A DNA stretch of 64,000 bases from Vicugna pacos (GCF_048564905.1 NC_133015.1:1218501-1282500); one strand, 5' to 3'; positions 34,610 to 46,969 are shown, counted from the first letter of the stretch. Notes: generated by a model not told the origin, from the sequence alone. Translations and numbers: made by a program.

Positions 34610-34805
34610 AACTGGATGTAATTAAGTCCCTGTTACAGGCTACCATCACCCTTGTTCCCTTCCCATCACAGAGCTTGTCATAATCAGTCATAACTCCCTG
34701 TTGTCTCCTCACTAGGCTGTAAATCCTGGGAAGATGGAGGCTGTGCCCTATTCTCTGCTGTATCCCCAGTATCTGGTACATACTAGGTCCTTTATTGAGG
34801 ACCAA
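34610..34805 (+). repeat. L2 3' fragment
   Basis: 'ctcactaggctgtaaatcctgggaagatggaggctgtgccctattctctgctgtatccccagtatctggtacatactagg' follows L2. Confidence 0.55.
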
Positions 34806-37289
34806 GCGAAAGATGATGGGCAGAACCTTGGGGAGTATCAAAACCGACCAGACCAGCAGCAAGAGAAGACGAAGGGCAAAGGAGAAAAGTAACCACCAAA
34901 GAAAAAGAAGAACCACAGCATGTGTATTCCCAGGAGCCAAACGGAGAGAGGATGTCTGCAATGGAGCAATGTGGAAAGGGCGGGGGTTGGGGCGAGCAGC
35001 CACGATGCTCGTGTCCTGCATAGGTTTCCCACCTGCCCCATCCCAGCTCTTTCTAGAGAAACGTTCCAGTCTGCTGTCCAGGCACCACATCACTCTCCTT
35101 CCCCTCGAAGCTGATTAGAACAAAGAGGGACTTGACCCACGACTGTATCCATCCGCCAGTGGTGAAGTTTCAAGGGAAAGCAGAGGGAGGTGAAGTGAGC
35201 AGCACAGCGAGCTGAAGCCAAGTGATATTTATGAGTGAGCAGGGCCCCTGGATAAGCAGAGGAAGCTAACAGTAGAGGGAGAAAGAGAATGAATAAACCC
35301 AGTCTCCGTTCCCAGTAACTTTCCAGTTCCCAGCTCCAGCCCGTGTAAGACCTGCCCTGACCTTGGGTTTTATGAGATCCAGTAAACCTCTTTTTTCCCT
35401 TGCGCTAGTTTGAGTGAATTTCTGTCCTTTCTACTTACCCAGATCCAACCAGAAATGTCTTTAAGCTATTATAACCATATAGATGTATATAAACTATACA
35501 TCGATCATACAGATGGCAATTTTAAGGGAAAACAAATGTCTATGGACTCACGAAAATCTTTACCTTCACTGGAGATGGTCAACAACCCCCTACTCATATT
35601 GAAAAGATAATCTTCGCTTGCACTTGGAACTATCCTGCTTAGAATTCCAGAGCCAGAGGGAAGCTGAGTCTACCACCCAGGGAAGGAGTTGAGTGACTGC
35701 AGCCTTATGCTGTTTAGTGGCCTGGAAAGGACTCCGCTCCTGAAGCCCCGACTCCCAGGGATCTTGCCACCACTGTACCCTGTTCCCCCAACTCTAGTCC
35801 CAAGGAAACAGGAGCCAGTCACTGCACAATGGTGCTGAGCACTCAGCCCCAGCAGTCCTCCAAATCCAACTCGAGGAGGAAGTGCTCAGACCCAGTGGCT
35901 GGTTTCTCTGTGGCAGGACCCCTCTACCAGGAAGGTGGCTTAAAGGAATTCAGACTTGCAGAGGGAGTCTGTGATGATCACTTCATCACAGTCAAATGCC
36001 GTGCAAGATTCTGTTTGCCTGAAACCCAGTGTTCCTTTTGTGCATTTTTAAAGTCACCTCTGGCGCTGAACTTAGAACCAAGACTTTTGTGCTAAGTGAA
36101 GGCAGTGGGGCTGTGTGTGCTCGGGGTTCGGGACTCCTCTGGAAGGCACGCCCAGCCCCTCCAAACTGGCACAGGATGTCCAGCCATGGTCAGCTTCCTC
36201 CGCTGCTGCCGAAGATGCCAAACGAAACATGGCCTCCTGCCAAGACTCTGGGACCACGCTCAGATCCAGGCCTCGGGGGCAGAAGGCAGATCTCGTGCCA
36301 AGGTCTCCAAAGCTGGGCTCCTCCCAGGCTCTCGTCCCGGAAGTGTCCTGGCCTCCTCTTTGGAAAAGGGGACGTCAGTCTTCAGCTGACCCCTGACATG
36401 GGTCGGGTCGGAGCACTGGAAGCTGCACTGCAGGGCCTCCTCCAGCTCGCCTCACACTCTCCAGCCCGGAAAGGCTGGTTTGCAGCGTCTGGAAAAGTAT
36501 TTACTGGTTTGGTTGTGGTCTGCCCTAGCCGCTGAGCCGGCTCCAAGTGCCACATCTCCGAGTGCCACGTCCAACCCCGGCTGCTTTAGCCCAAAGACAC
36601 CCAGGAGAGGTGACAAGGAGACCCACTTATGTACTTTCTGGATGACTGTCCTTCCTCCATTCTTTGAACTCACAGATGGTTATTTTGTGAACTGAATGGC
36701 GGGGAAAGAAAGGCTGCCACCATTGTCTAAATTTCCTCTACCAGCAGTCTTTATGGCAATGCTTCACAGACTGAGGACAGTTTAAATGAAGTTTTCCTGC
36801 ATAGTATTTCACTGGGCTGGTGCCAAATAGGTCTGGCTTAGGTTGCCACGCATCTTCCCAACCTTGTTAGAAAGGAGCAGGGGAATAGGCCTCCTGTCTA
36901 TTCTGTAAGTGGGGAAACTGAGGCTAAAGGAAACTGCAGAGACTCACGACTGTGTGAAAAGAGCCACTAAAGGCAGCACAGCAGGGCCAGCCTGAGAAAA
37001 TGCGCGCTGCTGGGTCCCTAGACTTCCTGACCTTGGGGAGTTACGCAACTGTTAGGCACTAAGGACACTGCGGGTGGGGGATTTGAAGGGCAGAGAAACT
37101 GGAGATGGGTCCCTTTGCAAAATTAACTTGAGTGACCCCAAATTTAAGCCTGTACCCCAAACTCCAAGTCTGATGCTCTTGTACTGGTACCTCAAGACCT
37201 ACACGAGTGACCCCACCCTAGAAGCTAACTCGAACTGCTCAGCCCCCAACATCCTTCTCATCTAAGAGCTGTCCTCCCAGTCGCAGTCG
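34806..37289. other. Mostly unique sequence
   Basis: A MIR-like piece lies at 36,890-37,000 (minus: 'ctattctgtaagtggggaaactgaggctaaagg'). 36,040-36,560 has several overlapping frames (up to 168 codons) in three frames and no splice-supported reading. A possible LTR-like end lies at 35,350-35,400 ('gtaaacctcttttttccc'). No gene can be supported. Confidence 0.4.
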
Positions 37290-37400
37290 GAACCACACTC
37301 TCATCTTACTGTTCTCAGCTTTGTGTTCATCGTCTCCCAGCTAGATTACTAGCTGCTTCTCAAGGGCAAGGACCATGCCTCAGATCTTGGAAACCCCATC
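37290..37400 (+). repeat. L2 3' fragment
   Basis: 'cccagctagattactagctgcttctcaagggcaaggaccatgcctcaga' matches the L2 3' end. Confidence 0.5.
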
Positions 37401-40240
37401 CCACTTGGTTTCTAAATGTCAAATGTCAGGGTCATGAGCACAGCCCCTGGGGCAGGATCGAGGAAAACAGTCTTTTGGGACTTGGGGGAAAGCTGTCTTG
37501 TTTTTTATAAGAACTGATCAGGGAGGGAAAAATCAACCGTCTGAAATGACTGTTGGTAAAGAAATGTGGCTTCTTCCTCAGGTCGTGGTCGGTGGCTCTG
37601 TGGGTAGCTTCACATACAGAGAGTGGATCTGGGATGAACGCCTGGTCACCTGGCCAAGCCTGAGGCTACCCACAGGGAGATTTTTTTCCTGCACCACGTT
37701 GTTAGTGTTCAGGTGTGTATCGTGTGTGTATGTCATGTCCCCGCCAGCCTGCAAGCTCCCAGTGTGCAGAGATCCTTTAAAATTCTTTTGGACACCATAA
37801 TGCAGTCTCAGACACATAACTGACACTCTAACATGGACTGATAAACAGGAGCATCCAACCAAAAGGAGAGCCCATAACCCAAGCTGGATAAATGAGAAAG
37901 GACAATTTTATACGTGGGGAGACTTAATATATGGCCCTTAGTAGTGCCTGCCAATCAGATGCAAGATTGCATCAGTGGCTTCCCTACCCAGTTCACTTCT
38001 CCATGGCCACTGACAGATTGTTCAGGGAGCATCTACCTTTCTGCACATCAAGCAGGAGGGTTTCCCAGCAGCTCCCCTTCTGTGCCCAGGCCCATTGCCC
38101 CGTGATCACCAGGAACAGAACCTGAGAAGTAAGTCCCCACCTTCACGTTTCAACCTCACAGTCCCCCTACTCAAGTAGTACCTCCCTGGCACCACCCGTA
38201 TTAAATGCCATTAGTGAGACTCAGCATCAGAGCACCGTGAATCTGGTTCCGTCTCTGATCTCGAGCTAGTGATTTCCCTTCCTGGGTCTCAGTCTTTGTA
38301 TCTGTCAAACAAAAGAATCAGCTAGTTCATCTCTGAAGGACACTCATGCTCTAAAAATCGAGTGGGCTAGAATGGCAGGTGATGTGTCACTTTGGTTCTG
38401 TTTGATTGGTTTTCTTGTCTGTGTCTTGGCCTGCATGGCCGTCTGTCCTGGGTGGACAACACAATTATCTACATCAATTCCCCCCACCTACAGAGTGACC
38501 ATGTGGCCTGCTCCAGGGAGGCCTGGGCAGGCCTACAGCTGCCCAAAGGCAGTGTGAAATGACTTTGAAGCTCTAATCTCCCTCAGAAATTCATGTAAAA
38601 TTTGCTTTCTTCTCTACATTATTACTAAGTTATTTAAACTAGAAACTTTCATCCCCATATCTTAGTATAAAATGGCCCCCTCCCGGAAAGGATTTCATGT
38701 TAAAGTTGTTTGAGCTGAAGCACCAATCCACAGGTGCTTTCAGGGATACCAGAGCTTCCAGGGCTAAAAGTTCATTTTCCAGGGCTGGAAATCCCTCATC
38801 AGATATTTGTCCTCTTCTGTAAAAATGCAAATTCCCTTGGGAATGGTCTAAAAATTGAACCAAACGAAGACCAGGCTAAGGTTCTATACATGGACCTGGG
38901 AAGCCAGTGACAGCAGGACAGTCTGGGGCTGGCTGGATTAGCAGTAGCTGGTGAGAACAGCTGAGGACTTTGATAAACTTCAGTCAAGTCAACGCTGTGA
39001 TTCGACGCTGTCCTCCAGAGCAGGAAGGACACGGTGCTGCATGGCTGAGCGCCAGGCAGGTCCTCCTGGAGTGCTGCATGCAGAGCTGCAACCACACCTC
39101 CGAGGGACTTGGGCTAATCGGCCACAGCCTGGACACAGATCGTGGACAGACAAGCATCTCATGTAGAATGGAGGAGACCAGTGGTGGGCGGACTTGGGGA
39201 GAGCTTCCTTCTGTCACGCGGATTGGTTTGTACGCCCCAGAGGGCAGAATGCAGACTGGTGCTCACCTAGTTTTAGACTTGGGCTTAGCAAAGGGAAGCC
39301 TGGAGCCTTGTGAAATGCAGGTGGGCTGCTTCAGCCGGGAGTGAGCGTCCGTGCCCTGGGAGAGTGGAGGCAGGAGCTAGCTGGCCACCAGGTGATGGGA
39401 TTCTGTGAAAAGAGTGGGTGCATGCGGAGATGCGGCCCCTAGATCCCCTTCCAGAAAAGACTGCTGCCCAGCTGTGTGGAGTGTGGTTGGCAGAGAGCCT
39501 CCAGTGTCAGCTCTTCAGGGTCGGCCTCAGCTGCAGGGAGCCTCCTCCTGGGGCTCGCACGTGGTGACAGGGAGCAGTAGGGGCACAAAGGCTGGACCTC
39601 CAGGCTGGCTGCAGGATACCCTGATGGGCACTACTCACTCCGGAGTAGGTTAGCCCAGGCTGTGTTGGGTTTGCATCTTCCTCTGCCCCTCAAACTCCAC
39701 CTCAGCCTGTACTTCTGGAAAACCCTACCTGAGACAAAAGGATACAGCATGGGGTGGGTCACCCAGAGATTCGAGGTTTTTCTGTTACCACTCACACCTG
39801 AGTGTGAATGAAGTCACTGAAATCTATACAGAAAACAAGTTCATACAGGTGTAGCTTCAGGAAGTGGGGAGAAAAAAAGTCACAAGACGAAGAGGTTAAA
39901 AGACAATGTTCGATTGAATTGTAGACTTCAAAGGGGTGTATGTGAATTATATCACAGTCTTTTTCAGAGAGAGACAATAGAGTTGTTGTCAGATGGCCAG
40001 CCCCTCCCAGGCTCTGCTGGGACACTCCAGCACCGCAGCCCCAAACCAGGAACTGAAGGGGCCCACGTGAGACCCTTGGCCCTCAGCAAGGCTGTCTCTC
40101 CCCACAGAGCAGACTGGGCCTGTCCGGAGCATGGTTCTCGCCCTGGGAGGCTCCGGTGACATCATCTTCCCCACTATGTCCCAGAGCACAGAGGGAGACG
40201 CCCTGCCACCAGCCAGACCCTAGTGGACCACTTGTTCTCC
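37401..40240. other. Mostly unique sequence
   Basis: A MIR-like piece lies at 38,240-38,365 ('ttcctgggtctcagtctttgtatctgtcaaac ... aggacactcatgctctaaaaat'). No exon, promoter or other transposon was recognised. Open frames are short and antiparallel. Confidence 0.4.
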
Positions 40241-40244
40241 TGAA

Positions 40245-40460
40245 ACCAGGGTCTGCAGATTTTTTTTCTGTAAATACTTTAGGTTTTGCAGGCAATATGG
40301 TCTCTTCGGCAAATACTTAGCCCTGCGGCAGTAGCACAAAAGCAGCCACGTAAATACATAAATGAATGGCCCCGACTGTGTTCAAATAAAACTTTATTTA
40401 CAAAACAGGCGGTGGTCCAGATTTGGCCCGAGGACTGTAATTTGCTGACGTCTGGCCTAG
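40245..40460 (-). mobile_element. hAT-type non-autonomous DNA transposon
   Basis: The segment runs from 'cagggtctgcag' through 'tttaggttttgcaggcaatatggtctc', 'ataaaactttatttacaaaacaggcggtgg' and 'atttggcccgaggactgtaatttgctgac'. This is the order of a familiar mammalian hAT-Charlie MITE. Confidence 0.55.
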
Positions 40461-42084
40461 AGTCATGGACCAGCCTACTTGAAAATAATTCCAGGACGTG
40501 GAACAGAAAGGTTTTCTCTCTTTGGGATCCAATCAAGCATCCTGTTGTCCCCCAGGTCTCACTGGAGAAATGAAACCACATGGTCTATATATGTGAAATC
40601 GATTTCAGTTCCACTGGGACCAGAGACTCGCAGAATATGGTTCCTGCTCTCAGAGAACCCAGCTGAGTTCTGGAGACATGTAAATAAGCAGATAATTCTC
40701 ATTCCATGTGATAAGTGCAGGAGAAATGTAGTTACATAGTCGTAGGTTTGGGCTAAAACTGGTCATTGTCACCCGGATACAGATCATGCGTTTGGAGGCT
40801 GGGTCAGCTGGCCTTCATGGTGGGCTAATGAAGTGGCGTCACTAGTCCCTTCCAGTCATGGTCTTTGCACATCTGCAGAGAACTTGACTCTTTCAAATTA
40901 ATCTTGGAAACAAGGACAAACATAATCCCAGTTTGTCACTGAGCCAGATCCTTCAGGGACTGTTTAGGTGCATCAGCCACAGGGGTACCTGCCGGGAAGG
41001 GAGAGTGGCCGGGGCCATAGTGTGGAAAAGGCCACTGTATGTGGCGATGGGTGCCACGTTCCCCTTTCCTGGGTCTGTCAGTGTATTATGGTGAGTGTGT
41101 AAGCGTTTCCCTCTGCTGTGCCCTGACATCAACCACCGGGAGTCTCCCCGGTGCCCTCCCAGGCCCTGTCTGTGGGAGCCCCCTGGTGGTCTGTAGGCCG
41201 GAACGCTCCGGCGCCTGTTAAGCAAAGAAACAGGCAGGCAGGCTGGGAAAGAAAGCCTGAGAATCCACTGCAGACATTTCCACCAGGCCCCTCCTTCCCG
41301 ACACAAGCCCAGCCTCCCTCCTGGGGACTCTGGTGTGTGTCCAGAGCGACAGAAGGAATTGCTTTCGTTCCTAACCTGATAACTTTCATCTTTCCATTTG
41401 GGCAATTCATACCATCAAACCAACCCCAGAGACTTGGCATTCTGGAATGTTTTGGGCAGAGAAGTCACCCAAAATCTTCAGATGCACTGGGGCCCAGTGG
41501 CTAAAAAGGCAGCTGTGAATTTTCCTTATGAGGAGCCATCTCTCCTTGGCATCTACCCCCCGATGCTGAGGAGCTACCCTCCCCCTGTTCCTGTTCCTTC
41601 AGTGTCTCCCACAGCTGAGGCCTCAGTGGGAGCAGACAGCTTCCTTCTAGGTGTTCAGTGAACTAAGGAGAGCGTTTTTCTGGTGAGCGGGCTCCTTTGG
41701 ATGGACTAGTTGCTCTGGCTGAAGGCTGCATGCTCCTCACCCCCAGCAAAGGTCGTCCACACGTTTGCTTTCTCAGCCTGGGGCAGGGTCCCTGGCCCAT
41801 ACCTTCACCACCATGCTGATGTCTGCGACCCTGGTGGTGCCCATCCATGGCTGAGCAGTAACCCTGGTAGAACTCAGCTTTTGTTCCAGACTCCCCAGGC
41901 CTTTTTCAAGGCCCATTTCTTGCCGTCCCCCATCTCTGGGGCCCATCCTCAGATAATAATCCTTCCATTATTCAAACATCTCTGTGCGCTGACTTCAAGT
42001 GCCTCTGCCCAGGAAGACTTGCCTTTTCCAACCTATGTTTCTTTCTGAAAAGGACATTTTTCTAGGAGTCACTCCTACCACTGA
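40461..42084. other. Unassigned, contains a CTCF-like site
   Basis: Unique, GC-moderate sequence. The CTCF-like motif near 41.18 kb is the only element noted. Confidence 0.45.
41174..41193 (-). promoter_or_regulatory. Strong CTCF-like motif
   Basis: The minus strand reads CCACCAGGGGGC at 41,178-41,189, identical to the CTCF core consensus, in the context CAGACCACCAGGGGGCTCCC. Occupancy is inferred, not shown. Confidence 0.45.
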
Positions 42085-42170
42085 TGGATTTTCATTCCAA
42101 TCCTGCCACTGATGGCCATGTCCCCATGTGACCCTGGACAAGCCACTTTCTCTATGTATAACAAGGGACT
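42085..42170 (+). repeat. MIR fragment
   Basis: 'ccaatcctgccactgatggcc' then 'gtgaccctggacaagccactttctctatgtataacaaggg' matches the plus-strand MIR core. Confidence 0.5.
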
Positions 42171-42182
42171 TAGTCCCAGCCA

Positions 42183-42310
42183 GTGAATCTCAACTTGGCT
42201 GCATGTCAGAATCACCCAGGAAGCTTTTAAAAAGTATCCTTTGTTGACTGGGGCCAACCCCGGAAAGTCAAACTCATCTGGTGTAGGGGCGGGACCCAGC
42301 CAGCCACCAG
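42183..42310 (+). mobile_element. MER5-like hAT element
   Basis: 'gaatctcaacttggctgcatgtcagaatcacccaggaagctttt' is the left part of a MER5A/B-type non-autonomous element; 'gtgtaggggcgggaccc' fits its middle. The right end is diverged. Confidence 0.6.
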
Positions 42311-42834
42311 GAGTTTTTATAAACTCTCTAGAGACTTCACACGTGTAGTTAAGTGGGGTTGTTCAAGAGTCCTCCAGGCAGCAGAAGGGTCCAAGGTTTA
42401 GGTGGGTGGGGAAGGGGAAGGCTCCGAGGGTCCTGGCACTGTCCCCTACTGTTTGCCTACATGTGAAGCCAGCCCTGGATTCATCAGGAAATACATGTGG
42501 ATGGCCATTTGGAGCTAAGAGAAAAGCACAGGACAGCAAGGGCTGAAGTAATTAAGGAACAGTCTTTTTATAGAAACTCTAAGCAGAGCCCTCTCCAGCT
42601 TCCCGAATGGTGGTGTGGCTCCATCAGATCTGGGGTAACTGAGCTGCAGCCCACATCCTGTTTAGCAGTGGGTCCATGATGGGGATACAGGAAAAGTGCA
42701 GGGGCCTGAGTCCAGACAAGTCTGGAGCTGGCTCAGCCCTGGAAACTCCAAGTCAGTGGGTCCCAGTGCCTGGTCCCCTCCACCCACCCCTATCCATGTC
42801 CAGAAGACTTAGCAAGTCCCTGTCACACATCGGT
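42311..42834. other. Unassigned
   Basis: Unique sequence between repeats; no exon recognised. Confidence 0.5.
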
Positions 42835-43050
42835 TACCTGCATGGACTCCTGCTCAAGGCTGCCTGGGTTCAAACCCCGGCTCCACTACTTACTAGCCAT
42901 GTAACCTCAGATGAGTTGCTTAACCCCTTTACGCCCTGTGCCCTTCTCTGTAAGATGGGAATAATCCTAGTGTAGGGTGGTTTTGAAAATTAGATGGGAT
43001 GGTAGCAGAGCCATGCCTGGCACTTACGATGTGCTCAATAATATCCCCTC
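42835..43050 (+). repeat. Near-complete MIR SINE
   Basis: 'gcctgggttcaaaccccggctccactacttactagccatgtaacctcagatgagttgcttaacccc', then 'tctgtaagatgggaataat', then 'gcctggcacttacgatgtgctcaataat'. The core is intact and the tRNA-like B box is still readable. Confidence 0.85.
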
Positions 43051-43089
43051 TTCTTATTCAGGAGAAATTTCACACTATACTGAAACAGG

Positions 43090-43224
43090 AGTCCAAAGAC
43101 CTGGCTTTCCGTCCCAGCTCCACCTTTATCAGCTGTGCGTTCTGGGATGGGTCACCTCACTTCTCCGTGCTAGTGCCCTCTGTTCCAAAATGAGGGGTAG
43201 AGCTCCTCTTACTCTAAAATCCTC
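43090..43224 (+). repeat. Second MIR-family copy
   Basis: 'agacctggctttccgtcccagctccacctttatcagctgtgcgttctgggatgggtcacctcacttctc' then 'ccaaaatgaggggtagagctcc' follows directly after another MIR, in the same orientation. Confidence 0.5.
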
Positions 43225-43850
43225 CAAGGATCCCCACTGACCTCATAATAAAGTCCCAGTCCTGTCACTTGGCCTGTAACGCCCTTGGTGTCTCCAACCC
43301 CTGCCCTTCCCTCTGGCCTCACATTTATTATTTTTTCTTTTTTAATAAGCTCTGTTCAGAGTTCTCTCTTTTTTTTTTTTGGTGGGGAGGTGGGGTGTTA
43401 AGTTAATTTATTTTTTTACCAGAAGAACTGAGGATTAAACCCAGGACCTTGTGCATGCTAAGCACACACTCTACCACTGGGCTATGCCCTCCCCCTCCCT
43501 CTGGTCTCAATTTGTGGAACATCCACAAAGGTCATGGCTGGTGAGTGGTCTTGGAAAGCATCATCATATCACATCCTCCACTCAGAGGCCCCCCGTGGCC
43601 TCTTATGCTGCTCAGTGTAAAACCCAAGGCCCTTTGCACAGCCTGCCTGGCCCCACGATCTGATCTCAGCTCCCACCGCTCTTCCTCTCCACCCCTGCAC
43701 CCAGTTCTCTGGCTTCTTGGTTGTTCCCAAGACATCAGTCTCTCCTGCCTTGGGGCTGTTGCACTTGCTCTTTCCTTTGCCTGGAACCTTCCCTCGGAGC
43801 CTCTTGACTCAGGCTCACCTTCTTGAGGTCTCTGTTCAAGCTTCCTGAGA
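43225..43850 (+). repeat. L2 body, split by a SINE
   Basis: Left part 43,225-43,308 ('tcataataaagtcccagtcctgtcacttggcctgtaacgcccttgg') and right part 43,510-43,850 ('aaaacccaaggccctttgcacagcctgcctggcccc', 'gccttggggctgttgcacttgctctttcctttgcctgg', 'cttgaggtctctgttcaagcttcc') follow the L2 order. A Vic SINE interrupts them. Confidence 0.6.
43309..43509 (-). mobile_element. Vic-type tRNA-Ala SINE, minus strand
   Basis: The complement contains the B box ('gattaaacccaggacc', one change), the anticodon arm 'gcatgctaagcac' and the A box 'ctaccactgggctatgc'. The T-rich tail is at the left. The duplication is ccctctggcctca / ccctctggtctca (43,309-43,321 and 43,497-43,509). It lies inside an L2. Confidence 0.93.
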
Positions 43851-43881
43851 CACTGTAATAAACACGACATAATAAAGCCGA

Positions 43882-44066
43882 GGGGCTTATGGTGTAAGGG
43901 GTGGGCAAGGGACACACACATGAAACAGAACAAAGCAAGGTGGAGAATGAGTATATATCATAGCAGAAAAAAATTGAGTTAACTTTACAAGACAGCCTGG
44001 GCGTTCATGTACATCTCTGGAGAGAGAAAGGTCAGAGTGGGTTGCAGTCCTTCTGGAAGCTCTGAG
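43882..44066 (+). repeat. Unnamed repeat, copy A
   Basis: It shares an ordered series with 45,187-45,356: 'gggcaagggacacacacatgaaacagaacaaagcaaggtggagaa', 'attgagttaactttacaagacagc', 'ttctggaagc'. The family is not recognised; an LTR-like or DNA-transposon origin is possible. Confidence 0.6.
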
Positions 44067-44074
44067 CTATGAGC

Positions 44075-44310
44075 AAGGCCTTCTGTGACCACCCTGCATA
44101 CAATAGCTTGCTGCCCCATCATCCTGTTTTATGTTCCTCCACAGCCCCACCATCCCTAATCGATTATGTTTGTTTACAGTCTGTCCCACTTCCGCAACGT
44201 AAGCTCCAAGAGAGCAGGGATTTTGTTTGGCTCTTTGCTGTGTCCCCAGCTCTGCGTACCATGCTGGGAATATACCAGGTGTCCAGAAACTGTGTTGAAG
44301 GATGAAGGAT
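44075..44310 (+). repeat. L2 3' end
   Basis: 'cgtaagctccaagagagcagggattttgtttggctctttgctgtgtccccagctctgcg' is a clear L2 3' stretch. Confidence 0.65.
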
Positions 44311-45186
44311 GCTGGCCTGCCTTCTAGAGGAAGTTGTGAAATCGCAAGGAACTCCTGGGAAACAGCCATCTCAACCCAAAAGAATTAACCTTTTTTGCAG
44401 GTGTCAGGCATGGACACAGATGGATGGGGAGGATATAGGAGCGGTGGGAACATGCCTTGCCGAGGTCCTCAGACCAGGACGCTGGGGAATGACCTACCAC
44501 CTGTGAGCGTGCAGAACAAGAAGCCTTAGGAAGGCATTTAGCTCAGCCCCATCTCACCAGAGGACTAAATCCTGAGTTTAGGCTAATGGTTTCTTCAGTC
44601 TGAAAGCCTTCAACAAAGGAAACGGGCACCCCAGGCTCACACGCCTGCCCCACCCACCTGGGAAGCCATCAGAGGTGGTGTCCGCCTGGGCTGTCCCTCC
44701 CTCCTTTCTCTGTCTCACTTCGGTACTGCGTTACGGGAACACCTGTTGGTTTCCAAATTGCAGTCACATTGTCAGATGGCGGACTTCTGGAGGGAACTGC
44801 TGCCCTGTGATGCCCTCCTGACTGTTCTGAAAATGGAGCCCTTTTCATTCAAAGCTTAATTCAGTTAATGTTCCCAATGTAAATGAATAATGGAAAGTGT
44901 AAGCAAATTCTCTGGCAGGCTGCGATGACAGTGTTCCTCTGCTCTATTAAAAGACGTTTCCTGGGCAGAACCTAGGCTTGGCTTCCCTCGAACCTGCTGG
45001 GAAGTTCCCACCGCACAGCACCGCACTGACTGCCCTGGGGCATCGCGTGTCCTGGGGAGGGCGGGGAGGCAGCGAGGAGCGCCTGCCCACGCACCTGGGC
45101 TCCCAGGCTGGTGCCCTTGGTCCAGTCGCAGCACCAAGCTGGTATGGGGGGACCCAAGAGAAGCTACGGTTCCCAGAGTCTCCCAA
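44311..45186. other. Unassigned
   Basis: Between two copies of the unnamed repeat. 44,990-45,130 is locally CpG-richer. No exon was recognised. Confidence 0.45.
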
Positions 45187-45356
45187 GGGGTTATGACATA
45201 AGGGATGGGCAGGGGACACACACAAAACAGAACAAATCAAGATGGAGAAAAATTATGTAGTCATATCATAAACAATTGAGTTAATTTTGTGAAACAGCTT
45301 GGGAGGTGCTTCTAGAGAAAGACCATGGGCAGGAGTCATTCTGGAAGCTTTAAGGC
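45187..45356 (+). repeat. Unnamed repeat, copy B
   Basis: 'gggcaggggacacacacaaaacagaacaaatcaagatggagaa', 'attgagttaattttgtgaaacagc', 'cattctggaagc' parallel copy A 1.3 kb upstream, same orientation. Confidence 0.6.
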
Positions 45357-45464
45357 CCAATTCAAAGGTTGTGGAGCCATAAGAGTGGCAGTCAATTCTA
45401 GTTGAATCTGCAATATCTCGTCTCTCCTTCCTTACTAACAAAACCCTTATAACACTGGGAGAGA

Positions 45465-45915
45465 TGATGTGCCCAGATAAAAACTACATTTCCCAGCCTC
45501 CCTCACAGATCAGTTGCCAATAAGATGTAAAAGAATGCTAATGGGCAGGAGAGAAAAAAAAAGTTTGTTAATGGGCAGGAAACCCTTTAAAGGGACTGAA
45601 TGAGCCAGCACATACCTCTTGCCTTCCCACTTTCTCCTTCTTGTGTGGAATGTGGGTATGATGCCTGGAGCTCTGGCAGCTCTCTTAGACTATGAGGCAA
45701 CTTTGAGGCTATTAAGTAGCCACCCATTAAGCATGGCAAAGCGGAAAAACAGAAAGAGCCTAGGTCCCTGATTGCCACAGAGTTCTCACACCAGTTCTGA
45801 GTTCCTGTCTCCAGATTCCTTCTACATGGGAAAAAATAAATCTGTTTGTTTAAACTACTGTTATTTGGGTTTCCTGGTATAAGCTGCTGCAGTAAGCAGC
45901 TTTCTAGATAGACCT
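45465..45915 (+). mobile_element. MaLR/ERVL-like LTR remnant (fossil)
   Basis: 'aaactacatttcccagcctccctcacagatc' at the left and 'aaataaatctgtttgtttaaactactgttatttgggtttcc' at the right match the order of an old mammalian LTR. It contains a direct repeat 'taatgggcagga'. Ancient and non-functional. Confidence 0.4.
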
Positions 45916-45924
45916 CAGGGACCC

Positions 45925-46420
45925 CTGCTTCCTGCTTTCCATGCGCTGTGTAATCAGTTCCCTTGGTGTAGGACGGATCTAGTGACTTGCTTTAAACAAA
46001 TAGAATATGGTAAAATGGTAAGATGTCACTCTGTGTTCAGGTTATGAAAGATGGACTTCTGTCTTGCTGACTTTCCATTGCCTTCTCCACTTGCACATTC
46101 TGATGAAGGTTGATATTGGAGAGGCCCACATGGTCAGGAGCTGTGGGTAGTCTCTGGACAATAGCCAGTGAGGAGCTGGGGCCTCAGCCCAAGAACCCCA
46201 AGGAACTGAGTCTTGTCAACAACCACATGAGTGAGCTTGGAAGCAGACACTCTGGCAGTCAGCTGCAACCCCAGCTGATACCTTTTCTGCAGCCTCGGGA
46301 GAGACCTTGAGAGTGTCCAGCCAGGCCAAGCCCATACTCCAACCAGCACAATGCAGGAGATAAGTGTATGCTGTCTGGGGAATGACCTGTTACGCAGCAG
46401 TAGAGAACTGACACAGCTAC
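45925..46420 (+). mobile_element. MaLR-like LTR remnant (fossil)
   Basis: 'aaacaaatagaatatgg', 'gaggcccacatggtcaggagc', 'ctggggcctcagcccaag', 'gttacgcagcagtagagaactgacac' follow an MLT1-like LTR order. Ancient, solo and non-functional. Confidence 0.45.
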
Positions 46421-46439
46421 CAGTCCTCATCTTAACTGG

Positions 46440-46560
46440 AACCCTGGGCAGGACTCTCCCCTCCTTTGGCTTCCATTTCCTTGTCAGTAAAGTAAGAAGG
46501 TTGGACTGGGTGATTTCAAAGGTGCTTGCCCACCTTGAAATCCCAGAATCCTATAACTTA
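46440..46560 (+). repeat. MIR-family fragment
   Basis: 'ggcttccatttccttgtcagtaaagtaagaaggttggactgggtgatttcaaaggtgcttgcccaccttgaaatcc' matches a MIR3-like 3' half. Confidence 0.4.
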
Positions 46561-46969
46561 CCCAAGGTCATGCTAAAGAGACCCAGGTTGCCTGACCTCC
46601 ATCCCTGGAGTGGCTGGGCTCAGGAGTCCATTCACTCATGACTGCTTAGTACCACTTCTTTTGCTATTGTGATATGATGCTTCAAGGTAGGGAAGAGAAA
46701 CAGAACGCCAGGGTTCTCCTTCCTGTGCCCAGCATACAGTGCTCTGCACCTCTCACCATAGATCTTTCTCCTCTTGGCTGACTGGAGGCCTGGAGCCCAG
46801 CAAACACTGGCAGCAACTCCTGCCATTTGTCAAGACAGCTGCTCAACCAGGGGCTCCGAATGAGAAATGGAGATGGCCGGACTAATATACGGTCGAAGTT
46901 AGCTAACCACAGAGAGCAAGTGACTCAGCTAAGGCCCATTTTTCCAGCCTGTTTCACTGCTTATGCCAT
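46561..46969. other. Unassigned
   Basis: Unique sequence with no recognised repeat or exon. Confidence 0.5.

Noticed and set aside
43882-45356. A complete provirus with paired LTRs
   Set aside because: The two similar segments are short, the 1.1 kb between them shows an L2 end and unique DNA, and nothing virus-like was recognised inside.
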